A DNA stretch of 7,159 nt from a bacterium (lineage in GTDB: Bacteria; Patescibacteriota; Minisyncoccia; Moranbacterales; UBA2206), in contig JAJYJP010000044.1 in the NCBI GenBank assembly GCA_021789395.1, positions 1 to 7,159 of the forward strand. Reading direction: 5' to 3'. The notes beneath the pieces were generated by a model, which searched no databases, was not told where the DNA came from, and saw only the letters and a list, made by a program, of their open reading frames with translations. This document shows, in pieces, positions 1 to 5,641 of this stretch; position 1 is the first letter of the stretch; each line of letters starts with the position of its first letter. Made by a program: the position numbers and the translations under genes.

Positions 1-1
1 C

Positions 2-616
2 CATCAGATTGTCACGGTCAATCCGGAGTTTATATTAGAGGCGCAGAAAGATAATGAGTTTAAAGATATTCTAAACGGCGCTGATTTGAATGTGGCGGAC
101 GGTGCGGGAATTCGATTTGCTTTCTTATGGCATTGCAAGCTTTTAAAGGCGAGGATTGCGGGCATTGATCTGATGCAAGAAGTTTTAAGTTTGGCTAAAG
201 AAGATAATCTATCAGTTTTTATTGCAAGTTATACAGGCGCATTGAGTTCATGGAAAGAGACTCGAGATGCGATTTTGAAAAAATATCCGGGGCTGCATAT
301 GGACGGAATGGATTTGGACACGAAGTGTCCAAGTGAATTTGCGGTTTCCTCGGACATATTATTTTGCAATTTCGGCGCCCCGCATCAGGAAAAATTCATC
401 CACTCGCTAAAGACGCTCGATCAGAGTAAAATAAGATTAGCGATGGGCGTGGGCGGCAGTTTTGATTTTTTGACCGGCAAGCGCAGAAGAGCTCCGAAAA
501 TTTTGCGGAAAATCGGATTAGAATGGTTATGGCGATTCTGCGGTGAGCCGCGCCGCCGCGCCAGACGGATTTGGAACGCGGTAGTGATATTTCCGATCAG
601 AGTAATTCTAAATTAG
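2..616 (+). CDS. WecG/TagA/CpsF-family glycosyltransferase, N-terminus off the window
   Basis: The frame is open from base 2 and gives 204 residues before TAG at 614-616, so the start lies upstream. The family normally has about 240 residues, so roughly 40 are missing. Family signatures in order: TVNPE (residues 5-9 of the visible part), ADG at 32-34, whose Asp33 matches the catalytic Asp of TagA-type enzymes, GAPHQEKF near 125-132, and the C-terminal block GVGGSFDF...RRRAP...GLEWLWRF...EPRRRARR. Known members (WecG, TagA, CpsF) transfer N-acetylmannosamine-type or other sugars from a nucleotide donor to a lipid-linked sugar at the inner membrane face, during surface polysaccharide or teichoic acid synthesis. 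The exact sugar cannot be read here. Codon 85-87 (TTG) could be taken as a start, but the conserved TVNPE block upstream shows that it is internal. The 3' part is clearly richer in G+C than the genes that follow (38 of 60 bases at 541-600). Confidence 0.93.
   Translation, partial: HQIVTVNPEFILEAQKDNEFKDILNGADLNVADGAGIRFAFLWHCKLLKARIAGIDLMQEVLSLAKEDNLSVFIASYTGALSSWKETRDAILKKYPGLHMDGMDLDTKCPSEFAVSSDILFCNFGAPHQEKFIHSLKTLDQSKIRLAMGVGGSFDFLTGKRRRAPKILRKIGLEWLWRFCGEPRRRARRIWNAVVIFPIRVILN
314..332. repeat. Perfect 8-bp hairpin with GAA triloop inside the glycosyltransferase gene
   Basis: TTGGACAC at 314-321 and GTGTCCAA at 325-332 are exact reverse complements around the three-base loop GAA. A C-GAA-G triloop is known to make unusually stable DNA mini-hairpins. 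It encodes residues around LDTKCP, lies in the coding frame and is not followed by a T run, so it is not a terminator. It may be a chance product of codon choice. Confidence 0.4.
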
Positions 617-622
617 CAGAGC

Positions 623-1585
623 ATGGATAAAAAAATCATTGAGTTTTTAAAAAAATCTTCCAAGGTTTTTACGCGGGATTATAAAAGCATGACCATGCTT
701 TTTTCCGCTTGTGAAGGGTATTTGAAATTGGCGCCGAAAGAGGTTGGCGGTTTTTCATTTTCAGACATTTTGATTTATAGAAGTAAGGATAATGCTGATT
801 TCTATTTTCTGGATAAGGAGGTTGAAGAACTTGAAAATTTTCTTTCCAAAAACATAGATGCGAAATGGATAAAAGCAGGAGCTGAAAGATATCTGTTATT
901 AGCCAAAGAATTGGAAAGAGATATGGCAAGCGGCCGTAAAAATATATATAAGAAAAACGCTACGATGTGGCCGCTGAATATGACTGTCTTCAACATTCCG
1001 CATCTGGTCATTGATCACAAAGTCAGAATCAAGGATGATGCGGTATCTGAATTTTGCGAATATGCCAGAGTGGAAACGGAAGACATATTCAATGAGGTAG
1101 ATAGATATTATAAGAAAAATAAAATAGCCCCGGTTCCTAAATTTATAAAAGGATACAAGGACGGTGTAAAAGAATTCATAATTTTTGGAAATGAATTCAT
1201 ATATGACAAAAAAGTTCTTGATGATTTCAAGCGGGAGTTGGCCAAATTAAAGGATGAAATTCAAACTAAAGAAATAAAAGGCTACGTTGCCAGCAAGGGA
1301 AAGGCGTCGGGTGTAGTCAAGATAGTTTTGACCGAGAAAGATCTTGGAAAAGTGGAAGAAGGTGATGTCATGGTTGCAACCAACACAAATCCCAGCTATA
1401 TGACGGCCATAAAGAAAGTCTCCGCTATTGTCACAGATGAGGGCGGGCTTCTTTGCCATGCGGCAATCGTTTCGCGGGAATTAAATATCCCATGCGTAAT
1501 CGGAACCAAAAACGCAACTGCGATTTTAAAAGATGGAAACTTGGTCGAGGTTGATGCGAATAACGGGATTGTAAAAAAAGTTTAA
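623..1585 (+). CDS. PEP-utilising mobile (swivelling His) domain protein, paralogue 1
   Basis: A 320-residue protein. Residues about 218-318 form a complete PEP-utilising enzyme mobile domain (Pfam PEP-utilizers type). It opens with KGYVASKGKASGVVK, contains EEGDVMVATNTNPSYM, carries the active-site signature TDEGGLLCHAAIVSREL at 271-287, with His279 as the expected phosphate carrier, and closes with DGNLVEVDANNGIV. In this family the His takes phosphate from an ATP-grasp domain and passes it to an acceptor. The first about 215 residues are not recognisable by motif. By position and weak similarity to the next gene they resemble the central or substrate-binding region that precedes the His domain in PEP synthase and rifampin phosphotransferase relatives: an F-x-R near residue 16, a WP near 116, and EFIIFGNEFIY near 184. 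No ATP-grasp domain and no TIM barrel are present. The ATG is 6 bases after the glycosyltransferase stop with only a weak purine-rich leader (GCAGAGC), so translational coupling is likely. The substrate is unknown. Confidence 0.88.
   Translation: MDKKIIEFLKKSSKVFTRDYKSMTMLFSACEGYLKLAPKEVGGFSFSDILIYRSKDNADFYFLDKEVEELENFLSKNIDAKWIKAGAERYLLLAKELERDMASGRKNIYKKNATMWPLNMTVFNIPHLVIDHKVRIKDDAVSEFCEYARVETEDIFNEVDRYYKKNKIAPVPKFIKGYKDGVKEFIIFGNEFIYDKKVLDDFKRELAKLKDEIQTKEIKGYVASKGKASGVVKIVLTEKDLGKVEEGDVMVATNTNPSYMTAIKKVSAIVTDEGGLLCHAAIVSRELNIPCVIGTKNATAILKDGNLVEVDANNGIVKKV
683..704 (+). other. Terminator-like hairpin plus T run inside the first swivel gene
   Basis: AAAAGCAT (683-690) and ATGCTTTT (695-702) pair perfectly around the loop GACC, and the T run reaches 704. 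The shape is that of a small Rho-independent terminator, but it lies about 60 bases inside an intact reading frame and its stem has only two G-C pairs. It could act as an early attenuator between the glycosyltransferase and the rest of the cluster, or be chance in AT-rich coding DNA. Confidence 0.3.
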
Positions 1586-1590
1586 AACAA

Positions 1591-2610
1591 ATGAAGCTGA
1601 TAAGAAGATTTGAAAAAATTTTCAATCGTCCACTTCCATTGATATCTATAGACTTCTGGTTTGAAGGTGAGTATCATAGAATACGCAAGATTACTGATGG
1701 AAAAATGTATTTCAATCCTCTCTTTGTGTATGAAAAAAACAAAGGAGTTTCGGTTTACTACGATGTTAATAATCCGGATACAGATGAGATGTTGATAGTA
1801 AATTATTTCATAAAGAGACCTGAAAAATTCAAAAAAATCATGCGAGAATATGCGGCAGAAGCTAAGGAGGTAATCAGAATTTCAAAAAGTAAAAGCAGGA
1901 AGGAATTTGCCAAGCTATGTGAACTTGGTATAAATACCTGGCCCAAGCTTACTTTTTCCGCTGTTTTGGGGCGATACTATGGAGAAATTTCAAAAAAAGG
2001 ATCTATTGCTCTTGCATATAAAAGTAGGAAAAAATTTGAAAAAATTTCTTATGTTGCTGATGAAAAAATCATCAAGATGGCAAAGATTATTTTGCCGAAC
2101 TATAAAGACGACATGGATTTTTTGAGGTATGAAGAAATAAAAAATAAAAAATTACCAACGAAAGAAGAGATTAAAAAACGTAAACAAGGATTTGTCTATT
2201 TCGAGGGCAAGCTTTATACAGAAATGAATTTAAAGAAATTTGAGAAATTACATAAGATAAAAATCATTGATGAAAAATTGGATGCGAGTTTGAAAGGATC
2301 GATAGCGATGAAGGGAAAAATAAAGGGCATTGCCAAAGTTATTTTAGAAAATAAAGATCTCAAAAAAATAAAACCCGGTGATATTCTGGTTGCTTCAATG
2401 ACCATACCGGATTTTCTTCCTGCTATGAAAAAAGCCGCAGCTTTTGTTACCGATGAGGGAGGATTGCTTTGTCATGCAGCTATTGTGGCGCGTGAACTAA
2501 AAAAACCGTGTATAATTGGAACTAGGAGTGCGACCAAAATCCTTAAAGACGGTGATTTTGTTGAAGTGGACGCAAATAAAGGAATAGTAAATATCATAAA
2601 AAAGAAATAA
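1591..2610 (+). CDS. PEP-utilising mobile (swivelling His) domain protein, paralogue 2
   Basis: A 339-residue protein. The mobile domain spans about 235-336: KGSIAMKGKIKGIAKV, then KPGDILVASMTIPDFLPAM, the signature TDEGGLLCHAAIVAREL at 287-303 with His295 as predicted phosphocarrier, and DGDFVEVDANKGIV at the end. Before it, residues 178-212 (LRYEEI, then LPTKEEIKKRKQGFVYFEGKLY written in parts) match the pattern of the helical segment that leads into the His domain in PEP synthase/rifampin phosphotransferase-like proteins. This supports reading the whole protein as the C-terminal half of such an enzyme. The first about 170 residues have no motif I recognise. An F-x-R at 11-13 and a WP at 117-118 have counterparts in paralogue 1, suggesting that the two share their full length. 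The ATG follows the previous stop by 5 bases (AACAA) with no Shine-Dalgarno sequence, which implies coupling or leader-independent initiation. The protein is very Lys-rich. Substrate unknown. Confidence 0.89.
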   Translation: MKLIRRFEKIFNRPLPLISIDFWFEGEYHRIRKITDGKMYFNPLFVYEKNKGVSVYYDVNNPDTDEMLIVNYFIKRPEKFKKIMREYAAEAKEVIRISKSKSRKEFAKLCELGINTWPKLTFSAVLGRYYGEISKKGSIALAYKSRKKFEKISYVADEKIIKMAKIILPNYKDDMDFLRYEEIKNKKLPTKEEIKKRKQGFVYFEGKLYTEMNLKKFEKLHKIKIIDEKLDASLKGSIAMKGKIKGIAKVILENKDLKKIKPGDILVASMTIPDFLPAMKKAAAFVTDEGGLLCHAAIVARELKKPCIIGTRSATKILKDGDFVEVDANKGIVNIIKKK

Positions 2611-2612
2611 TT

Positions 2613-3548
2613 ATGTTCAACGGAGAAAAAATCCCATTTTTTGAAAAAGAAAAGCAATTTGGCTGCAACGTTTCAATTAGAAATTTCTATTTTCGCCATG
2701 CCGAAAAGGCAAGCGGTTTAGTGGGGGATGAAAACGGGATGTCAATATCCAGGCTTTCAGAAAAAGGAAGGCACGATTCCTATAAATTAGGCTCGCAAAT
2801 TGGGAATCCTGCTAAGGATGGATTTAAGATAAAATGGAGCGGTCTAGAAAGGACATTGGAAACAGGAGAAGAGAAAACCGAGGGATATTTAGGAGACAAT
2901 GACAGGAAAAAATTCATAACAAGAGAAGTTAAGGAACTATCCGGAGATTTGATGGACACAAAAAAAGAATTCGGAGCCTTGTATATCGAAAAGTGGGAGA
3001 TGAATAAAAAAGCGATTCTTGAAAAGCGGGATTTGAAAATTGACTCCTATACTATCCTCGATTCGACTCAACAGGCAGAAATAGCTGAAGAGGCCGAAGA
3101 GCCAGTTATTGCAGAGTGGATCGATGATCCAAAAAGCGATCTGCATAAATTTTATCCACCCGAAGAAGCCGCCGCATATATCGCAACCATTGTGAATAAA
3201 GGTATTGAAATGGTGAAAAAATTGAAAAATAATTCTGCAGTGGATATTTTTAATATGACTCATAAAACAATTACTGAACCGCTTCTGATGAAAATAATAT
3301 TGTTGCCAAATGGGCAAAAACCTCAGAAATTGGCAGAAATCGGAGGCGCGCTTGGTCTTAATGAGGGATGGGAACTAGACGTGAAAACGGATAATAATGG
3401 AACACAAATCGTGAAACTGATTATGTATCGGGTGAATTCAAGTAATGGACAAAATCCAAAATATGATAAAACCGAATATAATATAGATCTTGATGAACTT
3501 AATAGATTGGCAGAAATTGGAAAAGAATTAAGAAAAAATGATGAATAA
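2613..3548 (+). CDS. Histidine phosphatase superfamily protein
   Basis: A 311-residue protein. Motifs of the histidine phosphatase (phosphoglycerate-mutase-like) fold are visible: FRHAEK at 27-32, where Arg28-His29 correspond to the catalytic RH(G) pair; LSEKGR at 48-53; SGLERTLETG at 76-85, with Arg80 as the second phosphate-binding arginine; and MTHKTITEP at 215-223, with His217 as the second active-site His. The usual Gly of RHG is Ala, as in many SixA-like and other members. It is longer than SixA (about 160 residues), with an acidic insert around 150-175 (AEIAEEAEEP), so its substrate class is open: phosphohistidine protein, sugar phosphate or nucleotide. No signal peptide is seen, so it is probably cytoplasmic. 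It starts 2 bases after the upstream stop and its end overlaps the next start. It is embedded between swivelling-His genes, which suggests that it removes phosphate from those His domains or from their product. That role is inference. Confidence 0.8.
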   Translation: MFNGEKIPFFEKEKQFGCNVSIRNFYFRHAEKASGLVGDENGMSISRLSEKGRHDSYKLGSQIGNPAKDGFKIKWSGLERTLETGEEKTEGYLGDNDRKKFITREVKELSGDLMDTKKEFGALYIEKWEMNKKAILEKRDLKIDSYTILDSTQQAEIAEEAEEPVIAEWIDDPKSDLHKFYPPEEAAAYIATIVNKGIEMVKKLKNNSAVDIFNMTHKTITEPLLMKIILLPNGQKPQKLAEIGGALGLNEGWELDVKTDNNGTQIVKLIMYRVNSSNGQNPKYDKTEYNIDLDELNRLAEIGKELRKNDE

Positions 3549-4689
3549 ACATAGCATGGAAAAATACACGCTTCATTTTCGACAAACAGATATGCCGCTC
3601 GCGTTTATTGATTTGACACTATGCCCGAATAATTATGGCGATTTTGATTATCGGATGCTTTTTGAGAATAAATCCATTGCCGGATTTTTGACGGAAAAAG
3701 GAATTCAACAAACTTATGAATTTGGAAAGCGATTATTGGTCGATGACTTTGCTGAAAAGATAATCTTAGAACTGAAAGAAGGTGAAAAAAATCTTAGAAA
3801 TTTAAGTCCCCTGGAAGGAATTGAAAAAAAGAGCGGTTCGGAATTGGTAAAAAAATGGGAGCAGATTTCTACGATAGAATCAAAAATAGGTGAATACTAC
3901 CGACATTGCGAGCAACCGATGTTGGCAGCTGTCGAGGATGTGTTGCTGGCAGCTTGTGATAATGATTCGGATATCATGGTAAAAGTTTTGACTGATCCAA
4001 GTTTGGCGGATCAGCTAAATTTTTCTGAATATCAAAAGAAGGCGTTGGATATTTTGATTAAACTTGGTGAATTAAAATTTTCTTTGCACAATGAGTTTGG
4101 ACCCTGGATAGAATTTTTCTATATTATTGCCGGAAAAATTGCCAAAGAAAATTATTTGTCACTGGATCAAGCGTTAATGATCAGGGGTACCGAGTTATCG
4201 GAGGCGTTGAAAGGAAACGTTCCAGCAGTAGACGTTTTGAATGATCGTCTGAACGGATGCGTATTTATACCGCCTCGAGAGGGTGAGATGGAGTGGCAAT
4301 GTTTATCGGGAATAGATTTTGAATGGTGGAAGAATGAAATGGAACATATTTCGGATGAACATGCTGAGATAAGAGGAAATTCGGTCTATCCTGGTAAAGC
4401 CAGGGGACCGGTAAAAATACATCTGAGCCTTATAAACTCTTCGGATGTTCCTGAAGGCTCAGTTGTTGTTAGCGGAATGACAAATCCTCAAATTGTTCCA
4501 TTTCTAAAAAATGCGGTGGCCATTGTAACTGACGAAGGTGGCTTAACTTGCCATGCGGCAATCATCGCAAGGGAATTAAAAAAGCCTTGTGTTGTCGGAA
4601 CAGGCATGGCAACTCAATTGCTCAAAGATGGAGATTTAGTGGAAGTTGATGCAGATAATGGTATAGTAAAAATAATTGAAAAAAAGTGA
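3538..4689 (+). CDS. PEP-utilising mobile (swivelling His) domain protein, paralogue 3
   Basis: A 383-residue protein, the longest of the four paralogues and the one closest to the classical C-terminal half. Residues about 100-240 look like the all-helical central region of PEP synthase/rifampin phosphotransferase relatives: CEQPMLAAVEDVLLAA, FGPWIEFFY, then YLSLDQALMIRGTELSEALKG and an R-x-x-G. The mobile domain spans about 279-380 with GNSVYPGKARGPVK, PEGSVVVSGMTNPQIVPF, the signature TDEGGLTCHAAIIAREL at 331-347 (His339 the predicted phosphocarrier) and DGDLVEVDADNGIV. Thr337, two residues before the His, matches the regulatory Thr of bacterial PEP synthase and PPDK. The start ATGATG at 3538 overlaps the phosphatase end by 11 bases; the second ATG (3541) or the one at 3556 are alternatives. 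No strong ribosome site is visible beyond an A/G-rich stretch. It ends in TGA, one base before the ATP-grasp gene. It is the nearest upstream neighbour of that gene and is probably its primary partner. Confidence 0.9.
   Translation: MMNKHSMEKYTLHFRQTDMPLAFIDLTLCPNNYGDFDYRMLFENKSIAGFLTEKGIQQTYEFGKRLLVDDFAEKIILELKEGEKNLRNLSPLEGIEKKSGSELVKKWEQISTIESKIGEYYRHCEQPMLAAVEDVLLAACDNDSDIMVKVLTDPSLADQLNFSEYQKKALDILIKLGELKFSLHNEFGPWIEFFYIIAGKIAKENYLSLDQALMIRGTELSEALKGNVPAVDVLNDRLNGCVFIPPREGEMEWQCLSGIDFEWWKNEMEHISDEHAEIRGNSVYPGKARGPVKIHLSLINSSDVPEGSVVVSGMTNPQIVPFLKNAVAIVTDEGGLTCHAAIIARELKKPCVVGTGMATQLLKDGDLVEVDADNGIVKIIEKK
4423..4462. repeat. Perfect 9-bp inverted repeat inside paralogue 3
   Basis: CTGAGCCTT (4423-4431) and AAGGCTCAG (4454-4462) are exact reverse complements separated by 22 bases. 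It lies in the coding region of the mobile domain, with no T run directly after it. A coincidental or mRNA-structural element is most likely. Confidence 0.35.
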
Positions 4690-4690
4690 C

Positions 4691-5626
4691 ATGTATACTA
4701 AAAAATTTGACCAGCTCACATATAAAGACGTGGATATTGCCGGAGGCAAAGGTGCTTCACTTGGCGAAATGACACAAGCGAAAACCCCTGTTCCACCCGG
4801 ATTTGTCGTGCTCGCAGGGGCTTTCGACAGATTTTTGGAAGAGACTGACTTGGGCGTAGAAATAGACGCCATAATCAAAAAAGTCAGATCTAATGACATA
4901 AATTCTGTGGAAGAGGCATCGGAGAAGATACGTGATCTGATAGGCGATGCTGAGTTTCCAAAAGATATTGCCGAAGAAATACGAGCAGAATTTAAAAAGC
5001 TTAAAACCGAATTTGTGGCTGTCAGATCGAGTGCGACCGCTGAAGATTCGTCCGTCGCTTCTTGGGCTGGGGAATTGGAAAGTTATTTGAATGTGACAGA
5101 AAAAAATCTCTTGGAGTCAGTCAAAAAATGCTGGTCATCTCTTTTTACCCCGCGCGCTATATTCTATCGCTTTGAAAAAAACCTGCATGACAAAAAAGTT
5201 TCAGTTGCAGTAGTTGTTCAAAAAATGGTCCAATCCGATGTTTCAGGAATCTGTTTTACGGTTCACCCTGTCACGCAGGACAAGAATCAGATGATCATCG
5301 AGGCTGGATATGGCTTGGGCGAAGCTATTGTCGGCGGGATGATAACGCCCGATTCATATGTCATCGACAAGAAAGATTTTTCAATTATGGACATCAACAT
5401 TTCCTGTCAGCAAAAAAAGATCGTAAAATCCGGAAAGGGAACGAAGGAGATGATTGTAAAAAAGGAAGATCAAGAGAAGCAAAAAATGTCCGGCAAGCAG
5501 ATAATCGATCTTGCAAAAATATGCACAAACATCGAAAAGCATTATAAAAAACCACAAGATATAGAGTTTGCGCTAGAAAAAAATAAAATTTATATTACTC
5601 AATCAAGACCGATAACAACCTTATAA
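4691..5626 (+). CDS. Stand-alone PEP synthase/PPDK-type ATP-grasp (PEP/pyruvate-binding) domain protein
   Basis: A 311-residue protein equal to one complete ATP-binding domain of PEP synthase, PPDK or rifampin phosphotransferase. Motifs in order: AGGKGASLGEM (17-27), with the nucleotide-binding Lys20; PVPPGFVV (33-40); VAVRSSATAEDSS (109-121), with Arg112; SWAGELESYLNV (124-135), a variant of the usual SFAGQ.ET.LNV; SGICFTVHP (185-193); EAGYGLGEAIVGG (204-216); and the closing DIEFAL...ITQSRP (290-307), with the Glu, Gln and Arg that bind ATP-Mg and react in relatives. The family uses ATP to phosphorylate or pyrophosphorylate a His on a mobile domain. Here that domain is absent from the polypeptide, which stops at QSRPITTL, the normal domain boundary, so the His must come from a partner such as the neighbouring gene products. 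I chose ATG 4691; a TTG at 4676 in frame would overlap the previous gene and add only five non-conserved residues. One base separates it from the previous stop. Confidence 0.93.
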   Translation: MYTKKFDQLTYKDVDIAGGKGASLGEMTQAKTPVPPGFVVLAGAFDRFLEETDLGVEIDAIIKKVRSNDINSVEEASEKIRDLIGDAEFPKDIAEEIRAEFKKLKTEFVAVRSSATAEDSSVASWAGELESYLNVTEKNLLESVKKCWSSLFTPRAIFYRFEKNLHDKKVSVAVVVQKMVQSDVSGICFTVHPVTQDKNQMIIEAGYGLGEAIVGGMITPDSYVIDKKDFSIMDINISCQQKKIVKSGKGTKEMIVKKEDQEKQKMSGKQIIDLAKICTNIEKHYKKPQDIEFALEKNKIYITQSRPITTL

Positions 5627-5641
5627 TTTTTTCTCTTAGAA

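Noticed and set aside
3538..3740. LTEKGIQQTYEFGKRL in paralogue 3 looks like the LTEKG block of histidine phosphatases and resembles LSEKGRHDSYKLG in the adjacent phosphatase.
   Set aside because: There is no RHG/RHA motif upstream (only FRQTD) and no second active-site His block. The F-x-R start is better explained by the shared N-terminal region of the four carriers, so the match is probably chance.
4390..4404. Small hairpin CCTGG-TAAAG-CCAGG in paralogue 3.
   Set aside because: The stem is only five pairs, it encodes the conserved YPGKARG lead-in of the mobile domain, and coding constraint is a sufficient explanation.
4687..4689. Possible recoding of TGA (as in some CPR groups) at the end of paralogue 3.
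   Set aside because: Reading through adds only four residues before TAA, and no other supported gene contains an in-frame TGA. The standard code explains everything.
623..5626. A single PEP synthase gene broken by frameshifts.
   Set aside because: The ATP-grasp gene comes after three of the His-domain genes, each gene has its own start and complete domain ends, there are four His domains, and no TIM barrel is found.
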